Below, piece after piece: positions 8,879-18,699 of a DNA stretch of 64,000 nucleotides. The stretch lies in assembly GCA_026874595.1 (NCBI GenBank), contig CM049321.1, forward strand, positions 13,225,479 to 13,289,478, read 5' to 3'. The first letter of the stretch is position 1. Every line of letters starts with the position of its first letter. The stretch comes from Sipunculus nudus. Lineage: Eukaryota; Annelida; Sipuncula; Golfingiida; Sipunculidae. The translations under genes were made by a program, and so were the position numbers. Below the pieces are notes generated by a model. That model saw nothing but the letters and a program-made list of their open reading frames with translations, did not search any database and was not told where the DNA came from.

Positions 8879-11030
8879 CATATTTATCAAGGATACGAAG
8901 CATATCTCCTGTACTACCAAAAATACTCCCTTGACGTCCCAAGTCAGACAATATTCTGTACCTGAATATTCTAGATGAAGTTGTACATGAATTACCAAAG
9001 CAAAGTCTGCCAAGGAAAAGTAATTTTTGTCTATCAATAAAAGCTGTAATAGAAGGTAACCCGAGCATACTTAAGCATACTACAGAGTGTACACGACTTG
9101 GCAGTCCTTGTATCAATTTAGCGCAGAACCTGTGCATGCGTTCTAAATTTAACATGTCGTTATCGTTTAGCGAGCACCATAGTTCGCAGCCGTACAAAGC
9201 CTTTGGTAAAACACACGTCTTGTATAGCTTAACGCTGGTTAGGGGATTTAACCCAAGGGGACGCACTCCCGCTCCCAGAAGGGATAGAAACATACCCCTC
9301 CCATTCCTACAGGAATTTGCTATAAGGTCCCTGGCGGCAAAACTAGAATTCAGTATTATACCTAAGTGTTTTGCAGTTCTAGTTTGTTTAAGTGAAATTC
9401 CCCCTAATTTCCAATTTCGTCTGTGTTCATTTGAATTAAACGCTTGTACCGTTTCTCCGAAAACAATCACAGCAGTTTTATCTGCGTTAAAGATAAATCT
9501 CCACTTACCAGAATATTCATAGCAGATGTTAATCATTTCCTGAAGTGCCCCAGGAGACAGGGCTAAAAGCGCGACGTCATCTGCTTGTGTCGGTGAACCA
9601 ATATAGATGTTCCCAATTGTTGCCCCGTACCTGCTATTTCTTAACTGAATTAGCAAGTCATTAATAAAAAGATTATATAACCATGGGGATAAAACACCCC
9701 CCTGCCTTACGGACTGTGATAAATTAAACCATCTACTAGTAATACCCTCATAATATACAGCGCTCCTCATATCTGTGTAGCTATTTAAAACTACGCGCCA
9801 CATTTTCCCGTTGATACCGAAGTCAAAAAGTTTCACGAATAGTCCCGTATGCCACACTCTGTCGAAAGCCTTGCTGCTGTCGAGCAGGCAGGCATAAACC
9901 TTGGATTGACGTTCGACACAATGAGCTACACATTCTTGGAGATGATATGGGGCGTTTATTGCTCCCATACCTTGCCTAAAGGCACACTGCATATCATCCG
10001 GGAAGCGTAATCCTTGCACAGAAATAAAACGATCAATACGGTGCCGAAAAACCAGCTCCATCAATTTATAAATACATGGCAACAAGGTAATTCCCCTATA
10101 GTTATTAGGATCGGAATTACTTTTGTGGGGGTTCTTGAGAATAGTTATGATAAGACCATTTTTCATAGCAGCTGGTACCATTTCTAAACGCAAGATAAAG
10201 TTAAACAAATTAACAAGATGATTCTGAAGCGATCTGCCTCCGTGCAAAATGTGCTCATTCACTATACCATCGAACCCACCAGCCTTCCTGGTTTTTAGGC
10301 CCCTAATAGCCTTTAATAATTCAGTTACAGTAACGGGGTCATCAAGAAAGGGATTATAATTGAGTGGAGACTTACGTTTGTAATACTCCAATATATCCTC
10401 AGTGGCAAGTTTGAACTGATCATCATAATGTGCATAATTATTATCGGAGTATAGCGACTGGAAGTGATTGGCCCACCCTTCACAAATTTTGAAGGGGTCT
10501 CTCTCCATTTTCAGCTCAAATCGCACGCCACTGTTAGATTTGTGTGTTTTTCTATTCCGTTTCCGTATAGAGTACCAAAATTTGTCCACATCTATTTCAG
10601 AAAAATTATCAACTTGTTCAAAAAGGGCCCGTTCTTGTTCTTCGTAAATTTTCCTCAGCTGTTTACGAAAATCTCGCTTACACTCCTTATAATAAGAATA
10701 TGAAGGAAACGCCTCGCCACGTGGTCTGCCTTCATCGAGCCAATGCGTTCGTGCAAGTTTCATTTTGTCATGGAGGGGCTTTAAATGCGATGACCATTTA
10801 GGCTTAAGATACGGCCTGCGTTTCTTTGGGGGAATGGCACTATCGCCAGCTGTGCGTAGTGACGTTATAATGTCATCATAGTAACGTGACAATTTATCTG
10901 GCTCAGCATCCTGTTCTGTTGGAACACAGATCAAATTAAGAGCACCATCTAATTTATTCCTATACAAAACATCATTACCATTTGCTTTTATTTTTTTCCA
11001 ATTCAACACGACGTTCTTTTGGGATAGCAT
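8838..11030 (-). CDS. LINE-A ORF2, reverse transcriptase part
   Basis: 730 codons are open. Visible RT blocks in order are KNGLIITILKNPHKS, NYRGITLLPCIYKLMELVF, LLDSSKAFDRVWHTGLFVKL (catalytic Asp), SVRQGGVLSPWLYNLFINDL, and QADDVALL with the catalytic DD pair encoded at 9573-9584. The usual Y/F of the (Y/F)xDD box is Q here. A thumb and connection region follows (KHLGIILNSSF, KALYGCELWCSLN). The enzyme would copy its own RNA at a nicked target. The reading frame overlaps the endonuclease frame by about 55 bases near 10975-11030 because of one frameshift. Confidence 0.92.
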   Translation of the reverse strand: MLSQKNVVLNWKKIKANGNDVLYRNKLDGALNLICVPTEQDAEPDKLSRYYDDIITSLRTAGDSAIPPKKRRPYLKPKWSSHLKPLHDKMKLARTHWLDEGRPRGEAFPSYSYYKECKRDFRKQLRKIYEEQERALFEQVDNFSEIDVDKFWYSIRKRNRKTHKSNSGVRFELKMERDPFKICEGWANHFQSLYSDNNYAHYDDQFKLATEDILEYYKRKSPLNYNPFLDDPVTVTELLKAIRGLKTRKAGGFDGIVNEHILHGGRSLQNHLVNLFNFILRLEMVPAAMKNGLIITILKNPHKSNSDPNNYRGITLLPCIYKLMELVFRHRIDRFISVQGLRFPDDMQCAFRQGMGAINAPYHLQECVAHCVERQSKVYACLLDSSKAFDRVWHTGLFVKLFDFGINGKMWRVVLNSYTDMRSAVYYEGITSRWFNLSQSVRQGGVLSPWLYNLFINDLLIQLRNSRYGATIGNIYIGSPTQADDVALLALSPGALQEMINICYEYSGKWRFIFNADKTAVIVFGETVQAFNSNEHRRNWKLGGISLKQTRTAKHLGIILNSSFAARDLIANSCRNGRGMFLSLLGAGVRPLGLNPLTSVKLYKTCVLPKALYGCELWCSLNDNDMLNLERMHRFCAKLIQGLPSRVHSVVCLSMLGLPSITAFIDRQKLLFLGRLCFGNSCTTSSRIFRYRILSDLGRQGSIFGSTGDMLRILDKYDLIYIIYIYIINI

Positions 11031-11807
11031 ACGCTACTTCAGGTATCATAATCTTGGTTAAGACCGGTAAATGGTCAGATGTATTAAGATGGGAATCATC
11101 TAAAATCTCACAACTGGCACTGTCATGATAATCAATGGGTATCAAAATATGATCTATCATTGATCTATGGGAACCGTCATCGTAAGGGTCGAAAGTGTAA
11201 GCAGGCCCTGTGCGAGTTGACTGCACACAAAGAGATATTAGATCATTATCAAGCATAAACTTCTGCATTAAATCTCCCCTCAACTGTAATGCGCAACTAT
11301 AACTCGGACCGCTTAGCTCACAATTGAGGTCACCCATTATTATAAAATTATACCCGTGACCATATTCATGCACAATGCTATAAAGTTTTTCAACATATTC
11401 AGTGTACAATGAGTATGAATTACTAGAACTTGGCATATATACATTCAATAAGATAAAGGGAAGTGACCCCGGAAGCCGCAGTAATACCCCAAGGATACGA
11501 TCATCATTCATGTCATTAATGCGACTGATGAATTTACTAAGTTCACGCTTCCACAGGATGGCAACACCTCCTTTACCACGCCGGTGAGACACATATGGGT
11601 CTAACGATTTATCAGAAACGCCATAGCCATCATAGTTGTAATGTATGGAATTGAGAAAGCACAAGTTATCAGGGAACAACCAGTGCTCCGATATACAACA
11701 TACATCAATAGAATACTTGTAAAGAATGTTTGACAAGTACACAGTACTAGGCATAATCCCCTTACATTAAAGTTTGAGATACAGAATGGCTTACTCTTTT
11801 TTGTCAT
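10975..11807 (-). pseudogene. LINE-A ORF2, APE-type endonuclease part (frameshifted)
   Basis: The APE/EEP endonuclease motifs are all legible: NFNVRGL near the start, SEHWLF, NVYMPSSSN, IMGDLNCE, SMIDHILI and TSDHLPVL with the catalytic SDH. The first about 17 codons (MTKKSKPFCISNFNVRG from 11807) are in a different frame from the rest (from about 11754), showing a small indel. It would nick the target site for target-primed reverse transcription. Intact motifs with few lesions point to a fairly young copy. Confidence 0.88.
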
Positions 11808-11863
11808 ATTTTAGAATGTAGAAGATGCGGGTTACATAAACATATAATATAACAGAAATTAAA

Positions 11864-13522
11864 TTATTTCATTTTAACCCTTGGCCTCCAACGCCTTGCA
11901 TAAACACCTTCTGGCCAGAAACGGTCACTCATTACACTGCTACAGAAATCACGTGGCACCCGTAAGTAACCACAATTAAAATCACCGTTTCTGGACCTGA
12001 GAATGCGAAAGTCAATCACCTCAATGCCACCTTCAACAATATATCTGAGTGCCCTCTGTCGATTCACAGACTTTCTTATTCTGCCAATGTAAAACTCGCA
12101 TTCAGGAGGATCCCACTCATTATAATTTGGGCGTGAGCTAACCACAACATTTATCCGATTACTTTCAGTCGTAGGGCCATTGTTTCTCTGCCGTTCATCT
12201 GCACCTCGTTCTGGGGTTCCACATCCACCTGTCCTGCTTTCGTCATGGTTACAATCGGTGGCATGATCTTCATATGAATTGGACGGTGCCTCTATTTCCA
12301 TTGGTGGTTCAGCTTGTACGTCTGGGACATTCCCAGTGTTGACCACAACAGGTGTGTCCGAAATTGAATTGTCTACTTCACATCGCGTCGCAGCCACCTG
12401 GCGAGACACTGGGACATTTACCGCTACTTCGCTGTACGATCTAACTGGACCGCTAACACTGCGCCCCCGTTCTGTGTTTGTTGCGTTTACTTGTTGATAG
12501 TCCGGCCTTGCGCCAGGATACGTCTGATTGAGCACACTTGTCACCACGGGTTGATCAGAGCTGTACTGTAACAACTGCTCTCTCATGAACGTGATACTGC
12601 GAGTAATAGAGCTGGTCTTTAACATTATTGAGTCAGTCTCAGCCTCCAGGTCTCGCATTGACTTTTTTATTCTTTTGAATTCACCCCGTAGCGATGATTG
12701 TGTATTATCCGAAGCAGTTTTGAATTCGGTAAAGTTTTCTTGTATGGTTACATGATTTCTCTTTAGAGCCGCCATGTCTTTTTGCAAACTGCCGACTGTG
12801 CCTTTACACTCAGCCACTTCCTGGCGTAAACCCCCAATTTCCTGCCACATGGTAGAGGTAATGTTTGACAATAGAGAGTGAATATTCTTTAATTCTCCTT
12901 TAACAGATTCATCACGTGATAAAATATATGAAAATCTTGTGTCACAGGATTTCTTCAGTTCAGAATAATCAGACTTCATAACAGATACTGAATCGCTTAT
13001 TGAGGCGGTGATGTCACTAACATTAAGTGCTAAATGGCCGTACACGAGGGGTGGCTGGTCGCATGTTGTGTTCAGATTTGGATCAGATTGTTTACTATTT
13101 GAATATCCACTTAGCACATCTGTTATAATTTCCGCATTATTTCCGAATATGAAGTCAATCAGGATATAACAGTCCCCTGCCAGCTTTCGGGCGTGAGCTT
13201 GGGGGTTGTGTCTTGTGACCTTTCTTTTAATAAGACTGCCACCAGGAAAGTTTGGTTTACCCTGAACAGTAGAGAATAGAACATTCCCCACGTTATCAAG
13301 ATCGACTCCACCATGATGGATGGCTGATAAACACTGATCGAGGAACTCTTCTTTGGGTAAAATTACTAATGGGTATAAAGTTTCCTTGATCCATCCTAGC
13401 AGCCTATCATCTGTTTCTATATTTTGATTGACGTGGTTAGGATGATTAACAACGCCCAGCGCCTCACCAATTATGTCACTAGTTCTCACTGGGCTATGAT
13501 CAAGACCTCCCGCAGAGTCCAT
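11864..13522 (-). CDS. LINE-A ORF1 (552 aa), coiled-coil protein
   Basis: The ORF is intact from ATG 13522 to the stop at 11864, which lies 57 bases before ORF2. Residues about 180-300 have heptad-like spacing (ELKKSCDTRFSYI, LKNIHSLLSNI, LQKDMAALKRN, FKRIKKSMRDLEAETDSI) consistent with a trimerising coiled coil. The middle is Ser/Thr/Asn-rich and probably disordered. The C-terminal about 90 residues (YIGRIRKSVNRQRALRYIVE) look folded and basic. I see no CCHC knuckle, esterase or PHD motif. By position it is the RNA-binding ORF1 protein; that role is inferred. Confidence 0.82.
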   Translation of the reverse strand: MDSAGGLDHSPVRTSDIIGEALGVVNHPNHVNQNIETDDRLLGWIKETLYPLVILPKEEFLDQCLSAIHHGGVDLDNVGNVLFSTVQGKPNFPGGSLIKRKVTRHNPQAHARKLAGDCYILIDFIFGNNAEIITDVLSGYSNSKQSDPNLNTTCDQPPLVYGHLALNVSDITASISDSVSVMKSDYSELKKSCDTRFSYILSRDESVKGELKNIHSLLSNITSTMWQEIGGLRQEVAECKGTVGSLQKDMAALKRNHVTIQENFTEFKTASDNTQSSLRGEFKRIKKSMRDLEAETDSIMLKTSSITRSITFMREQLLQYSSDQPVVTSVLNQTYPGARPDYQQVNATNTERGRSVSGPVRSYSEVAVNVPVSRQVAATRCEVDNSISDTPVVVNTGNVPDVQAEPPMEIEAPSNSYEDHATDCNHDESRTGGCGTPERGADERQRNNGPTTESNRINVVVSSRPNYNEWDPPECEFYIGRIRKSVNRQRALRYIVEGGIEVIDFRILRSRNGDFNCGYLRVPRDFCSSVMSDRFWPEGVYARRWRPRVKMK

Positions 13523-13560
13523 AGTTAAGACTATTTACTACGTAGTTTTACAGGGAATAA

Positions 13561-14479
13561 ATAGACAGTTGTGGCAAGCTAAAACAACTTACATGTCTTT
13601 TCGGTGGTTGGCCATTCGCAGATATAATGAATGGATTTTCAGTCAGCAAAATCCGAGTGCGCAAGATCCCATCGTATAATCCTCATGAGCGCGCCATTTG
13701 AAATTTTGTTTTGAGCGATATAAGGCGTCCCAGGAAAGAACACAAAATAAGTCAGGGTTTTCGGCTATCCAAGTAGACTTAAGCACACCAGTTGGTTTAG
13801 TGTCCACCTATCAATGAATTTCAAGGTATTTTGGTGATTTTTTACCTCGATGAAGGTTATTATCAAGCATATTGAGAAGTTTATCCAGGAGCCTAAAAAA
13901 TCACGTCTGCGCCCCTCGTGACCTTGACCTTGACCAATTGAAGTCCCTTCAATTGTCTCTATATGTTATGTATAGGTTAAACCTCTCTGGGGCGGACACC
14001 TGCCTAATGCGGACTACGGACAGCTGATGATGGCTCCAGCCAGTGTTTTCTTGGTAAATTAACCTGAAAAATACGTACACTGGATCCGCAGGCGAGGTCC
14101 GCCCAATTCTTTGATTTATTGCCGTTGACAAAATCAAAAACCACTGTAGTCTTTTCCTGTCAAAACATTTAACGCTTATTTCTCTTTGCATATGTCACGG
14201 TTTGATGTGCTCACACATTTTCTACCAAGCGAAGGCCCGGAGGGGCCAGTGACCGATTAACGCAGTGATGTTTCTAAATTGACGGTGTCGAGGCCAGGGC
14301 TTCGCGCATCAGTGATCATCAAGCAATTAATTAATGCAAACAATGCCTTTTTTGTGCTAAGCCCGGAATTAGTGAAAGGATTATAGTCTTGGTAAGTCAA
14401 ACTGATAATCCGTGTCAAAGCCGTCGCGCTGCACTGATTGTTTGTTGTTTACGCCAATTACGGTTCCAAGTTTGATAAC
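13561..14479. other. LINE-A 5' flank and unassigned sequence
   Basis: No convincing gene. About 13978-14115 contains AACCTCTCTGGGGCGGACAC and TAATGCGGACTACGGACAG phrases that resemble pogo/Tigger-type terminal sequences, but no matching inverted end was found. 14195-14420 is slightly GC-richer and unassigned. Confidence 0.4.
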
Positions 14480-15488
14480 CAGGGCCCTCAATTGTCAATA
14501 GATTTTGAAAAAGCTTTTGATTTTTTGGAATGGACCCATATTCAGAATACATTACAGCTGTTAAATTTTGGACCAGGTTTTAGAAAATGGATTCAAATAC
14601 TTTATACAAACATAAAAAGCTGTGTTATAAACAGAGGATGGGCTACTACTTACTTTAGTATAAACCGAGGTGTTAGACAAGGCTGTCCCTTGTCACCATA
14701 TTTATTTGTTCTAGCCTCGGAAATGTTAGCAATTAAAATAAGGAATAATTCTAAAATCAAAGGGGGGGAACATTGGGGGAGTAGAACATAAATAAATACA
14801 GTATGCTGATGATACAGTTGTAACTCTTACTGGTGGTACCAAGTCTATTAAAGAACTTATGGGAATATTTAAAGAATTTGAACAAATATCTGGACTAAAA
14901 GTAAATATAGATAAAACTGTAGTGATACCAATGACACCTTTAGCTAATGAAAAAGAAAATATTGAAAGACTAGTTCTTCAGTGGTGTACTGAGCCTATAA
15001 AGATTTTGGGTATATATATTCATCCTGATTGGAGAAAGATGAAAGATATTAACTATAAAGAATAACTATAAATAAATATATGGTCAAATAGAGGAATGTC
15101 ACTATCTGGAAAAATTGCTATATTAAAAACACATATCCTGTCACAATTAATATATGCACTACAGGTACTACCAAATCCATCTGATACATACATAAAAGAT
15201 ATAGAATCACTATTTTGGAAATTTATTTGGGGTAAACAAGACAAGATTAAACGAAGCATACTTATAGCACCTATTGAAAAAGGAGGACTTGATATGATAC
15301 ACTTTAAATCTAAAATCGAAGCTTTAAAAATAGTCTCGGTTAAACGTTTTCTGTCTGGTCCTTTAGAACATGGTTGGAGACAGATAGTTAATATACAACT
15401 TAAAAGAATGGGCTCTTATATATTTAAATGTAATCTTAGGTCTAGTGACACAATCCATTTTGATAATTTATGTAACCCTTTGAATTGA
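14480..15488 (+). mobile_element. L1/Tx1-like LINE reverse transcriptase remnant (LINE-B)
   Basis: The RT blocks read LSIDFEKAFDFLEW, NRGVRQGCPLSPYLFVLASE, then after a frameshift QYADDT (box at 14802-14813), SGLKVNIDKTVVIPM, and after a stop GMSLSGKIAILKTHILSQL, ALQVLPNPSD and FIWGKQDKIK. The wording (CPLSPYLF, LSGKI..LK..IL.QL.YA) is that of the L1/Tx1 group. The endonuclease and the first RT blocks are absent (5' truncated). At least one frameshift (near 14790) and a stop (15063) are present, so it is dead. Confidence 0.85.
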
Positions 15489-15550
15489 TCCTTTTATTTA
15501 AATATGTAAAATATTTTTTACTTATCTCAGAGTACTTAGTTATTAGGTGA

Positions 15551-15841
15551 ATGAGCAGGCGTCCACTCATGGTATTAATTATAGCAGTTTCTTTGCTTCA
15601 GCACTTCAAGTCTAGTGACAGTCAGATCAAAGTATGCCTATCAGTACAGTATGGATGGCTTCTGAGTGGTGGATTCTATACTGGCTATAAACCAGAGAAT
15701 GGTGCGACCATATATAAATATATATATCCAGGCGGTGTGCCAAATAATGCGGTATCCCCTATCCTATATTCTATGGCAGAATCTCAATTTAATATCAATA
15801 CTGAAACTGCACCTACATGCCGGATGCTATGTAAATTGTAA
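15551..15841 (+). CDS. Possible secreted-protein N-terminus (96 codons), unrecognised
   Basis: The ORF begins MSRRPLMVLIIAVSLLQHF, a good signal peptide shape (two arginines, then a hydrophobic core), followed by a SSDSQ cleavage-like region and an aromatic/Gly-rich stretch (YGWLLSGGFYTGYKPENG). From about 15733 the sequence belongs to a dispersed repeat also found at 40497, so at most the first about 60 codons could be host coding. No acceptor or donor was resolved. It may be a chance ORF. Confidence 0.25.
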   Translation: MSRRPLMVLIIAVSLLQHFKSSDSQIKVCLSVQYGWLLSGGFYTGYKPENGATIYKYIYPGGVPNNAVSPILYSMAESQFNINTETAPTCRMLCKL

Positions 15842-16520
15842 ATGGCAGAAGTTCTGGAATAAACTTGAAAGTTAAAAAACTAGGCACGGTTTTAATATAG
15901 GCAAAATCAACACAAAATTTATGAGATCAGAGTTCACAAAGTTACTTTATTGTCTTGCTGCGATAACTTAGCAGAAAAGTGATGAATTTTGATATAACTC
16001 AACAGAAATATTTACCAGTAAAATATCTCGCTTAAAATTGTTTCCCGGCAAAATCAACGCATATTCAATGAGGTCAGGGTCACCTTCCTACTTTATGATG
16101 TCGCTGCTTTTCATGAAACTCGACAGAAATATTAACCAATATAATATCCCACCCAAGTTTGATTCCCGCGAAAATTGATGCATATTCATTGAGGTTAGAG
16201 GTCACAATAAATATGACGGGCATATTACGCATCCCTGTGGGGCTCTTTGTTCCCTGTATGCCTCGTACCGGTGAGCTCTGTTGTCCTCAGACGACTTGCT
16301 TGGACAAAGGTATTGAGTTACAAGTATACAAGGTCAAACAACTATTACCATAGCAGATGAATATTATAATTTTATTTTGGTACTAGTGCCGTAATCTCTC
16401 AGACCAAGAGTTCTTATTCTAGTGCAAGTTAAAAATTTTTTTGTGCCTAAACATTCATATAATCTTTCAAGAAAGGTCATTTTATTTAATGTATGTTTTT
16501 AGTTTTAATGTAAAGTTTCA
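15733..16520. repeat. Dispersed repeat family X, copy 1
   Basis: Matches 40497-41080 over its length: GTGCCAAATAATGCGG..., CCTATCCTATATTCTAT..., TTTAATATAGGCAAA... and a GACCAAGAGTTCTTAT... block. Both copies begin next to a TA-rich stretch. Coding capacity is not evident. Confidence 0.75.
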
Positions 16521-16722
16521 CATCTTTCTTTCACATTAATTTAGAATTGTTCAAGTTGTAAAAAAGTAATAAATAGTACAATCACACAAATTAGAAATAA
16601 GTGAATAAAATATGAAGCTGACAAAAAGTGTTATATATATTTATATATATAGTAATATGTAATAGCAATAGCAATAGAAAATTACAGGTTTGCAAAGGAA
16701 TATAAATAGTACAAATAACAGA
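16521..16722. other. AT-rich spacer, no gene seen
   Basis: No ORF or structure beyond short TA runs. Confidence 0.5.
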
Positions 16723-16955
16723 AATGAAATTTCAACCTGTAAAGGTATGAGTACTAGTAATAAAACACAAGTCGATTTCAGCCACCATTTTATCTTAAAT
16801 ATACAACGCGATATAAATGATAATCACATGTATCATAGTCCACTGCCCGTATTCACGTTTTGATGTAATATAACACGCTATTGTTACGGATTCAGGATTC
16901 AGAAATCAGTGAAGCATGCTACGTCCAACGTCTGTCCGATATCAGTTATAATGGA
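16723..16955. repeat. Dispersed repeat, copy 2 of the 7846-8076 family
   Basis: Almost identical to 7846-8076. It continues rightwards (CAACAACACTGCATG...TATCAGATTTACTA) into sequence that is itself related to 22230-22430, so the family unit is longer than 230 bp and copy 1 was cut by LINE-A. Confidence 0.85.
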
Positions 16956-17663
16956 TCAACAACACTGCATGTACTTCTGTTATCAGATTTACTATTCCAT
17001 TACCTCACTGTGCCACTCTGCGTGTATTAGACTATCAGGTATCATACCACGACTGGTAATTGACAAATGATATCTGCCTTAATTTGCTTAACCTGAATAT
17101 AACAAGCCTCGGCTTCCTTTTGAGAAAGAGGTAACTACAGATATCACCACAGTCAATTGTCACCACGACTTTTACATGCCGTTTGCCATGCGTATAACCA
17201 TGAAATTAAGTTCACTTGGTGAAGTGTTCACTGTTGTTATTCATGTCTATATAATGAAGACACACATAACTTTCATTATCAATTGTTTGATCATGTTACT
17301 TATATGAATCATACAGGGAAAGAGCGACTAAAGCTATGTTCGCACTCAGTCCCAAATAGCTTGTACCAAGATGAATGTTATATCTGTCAGATGTCAATAA
17401 AAATATTCACTACAACAACAAGAACCTTCTTAAGTTGTCAGCCTTATAACATAGAACTTTCAATTTTACTTTACTGTAACAGGAGATACAAATTCAACTC
17501 TTAAAACACTGTATATATAATCTGATTATTTGGCGGTTACTCGGTAAATGTGCAGGCCTAAACAAAATTTGTTAAAATCGGTGGACGCAGTTCCACTGTT
17601 GAGTGCTTGTCAACGGTTCCACTATTGACTGCTTGTCAAACGCCCTAGATGTTGGTCGCCGGT
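16956..17663. other. Repeat continuation, then spacer, no gene seen
   Basis: 16956-17140 is related to 22255-22430. The rest is AT-rich without recognisable coding sequence. Confidence 0.5.
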
Positions 17664-17735
17664 TGCGGATTCAGGATTCAGAAATCAGTGAAGCATGCTA
17701 CGTCCAATGTCCGTCCAATATCAGTTATAATGGAT
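17664..17735. repeat. Short third copy of the 7846-8076 repeat
   Basis: Shares GCGGATTCAGGATTCAGAAA through CAGTTATAATGGAT with the other two copies. It directly abuts the glycosyltransferase exon fragment. Confidence 0.75.
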
Positions 17736-17743
17736 TAATAATA

Positions 17744-17955
17744 ATAATAATAGCTCGCCATGGTGCCCCGTTTTTCCGGATATAGATGGAAACAGTTAAA
17801 TCGAATGAATTGGGTGCGCATTCAGTGACAATGGTTTGGACGATGCAGAAAACATTCCCCGCGCTGGTTCACGTGGAAAAAGGGACCCCGATTAGTCTGA
17901 ATTTTAGACGGCGAAATCTTCTATTTTAACTAGGTTACAACTGGTCGGAAAAAAA
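17744..17955 (+). pseudogene. Decayed third copy of glycosyltransferase last exon
   Basis: Matches 1625-1835 of copy 1: AATAATAGCTCGCC, TGCCCCGTTTTTCCG, GCATTCAGTGACAATGG, GGTTCACGTGGAAAAAGGGA and CTATTTTAACTAGGTTACAA. Stops (GGATATAGATGG, TTTTAACTAGG), a 12-base deletion after the MET-equivalent and loss of both exon ends make it a relic. The DXD segment itself is missing, and it starts at an (AAT)n run. Confidence 0.85.
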
Positions 17956-18175
17956 AACTGCAGCTTAATTTGACCATATTTAATCATATTGGCAAATTAC
18001 ATCTAGCAGACATTTAATTGGTGGATCGGATCAAGATAGTTCATCACTTAACAAGATAACACATTATATGAGAAGGCATTCTATATCCATATATACTTTA
18101 GAGGCGATGAAGGGCCATAGGCACCAGGTCAATACGTGCATAGCCTATTCATACTGATATACATATACCAATATA

Positions 18176-18180
<5 letters not shown>

Positions 18181-18234
<54 letters not shown>
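18181..18234. repeat. (TA)n microsatellite
   Basis: Pure TA dinucleotides of about 54 bases. Confidence 0.95.
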
Positions 18235-18237
<3 letters not shown>

Positions 18238-18425
18238 CCGTATATACATGTGTCTGACTTTGCCCCGTAATAACAGTTGTAATCATTCTTACACACGAAC
18301 CAAGTGCCTGCATTAAATTCATCAAAGTCGTCCAGATCTCTACAGGCCCATGCATGAGCGGGTGCTATTTCCTTCTGACATAAGAGTGATAGAAGAGTCC
18401 ATATCAAACTACTTAAACTTAACAT
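18234..18425 (-). CDS. Candidate small cysteine-rich secreted peptide or internal exon
   Basis: 63 codons on the minus strand. The N-terminus MLSLSSLIWTLLSLLCQK is signal-like, and the AHA before WAC fits an A-x-A cleavage site. The predicted mature part WACRDLDDFDEFNAGTWFVC, then KNDYNCYYGAKSDTCIYG, has four cysteines plus many Asp and aromatic residues. Alternatively ACTCTTCTATCACTC...TTATGTCAG just before KEIAPAH is a good splice acceptor, which would make this an internal exon of a larger cysteine-rich extracellular protein. The stop sits at the edge of the (TA)n tract, which may have truncated it. I do not recognise the family. Confidence 0.35.
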
Positions 18426-18699
18426 TCTGTGTTGTGAATGTGCACTCGCTGCATGCGCCCCCTTTGTATAGCTTTATGAACTGCATGGTACAAATCATGT
18501 TCCATCTGAGCTTGCATAGCTCTTCAAATCATGTGCACAGTAATATATTTACGTATTTATATTATTTTGTGTATTTTTCACAAGTAAATTGTACTTATGT
18601 AAGCTAAATATGCATTATGTTTTTTTTGAGGAAGACGCCTTTTCCTGCCATGGAACTAAAGGGAATAAAGAGAGTTGTTTTAATGAGAAAGTCTTTATG

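Larger units (their letters stand above)
8077..13560 (-). mobile_element. Near full-length non-LTR retrotransposon (LINE-A), minus strand
   Basis: The order on the minus strand is ORF1 (13522-11864), endonuclease (11807-10975), reverse transcriptase (11030-8838), C-terminal cysteine motif (8835-8261), a short 3' UTR and AATAAA (8091-8086). The 5' boundary is uncertain. The element has both ORFs almost whole but three breaks in ORF2: frameshifts near the endonuclease start and near 11000, and a (TA)n-rich stretch at 8833-8878. The clade was not settled. The two-ORF layout with an APE-type endonuclease and no visible RNase H fits the Jockey/CR1 supergroup better than R2 or RTE. Confidence 0.9.

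Noticed and set aside
13949-14191. 80-codon minus-strand ORF near pogo-like phrases
   Set aside because: No transposase motif, no splice or start support, and the terminal-repeat resemblance is not matched by a second end.
7846-16955. LTR retrotransposon bounded by the 230-bp direct repeats
   Set aside because: No primer site, polypurine tract, gag or integrase lies between them. The interior is two unrelated LINEs in opposite orientation.
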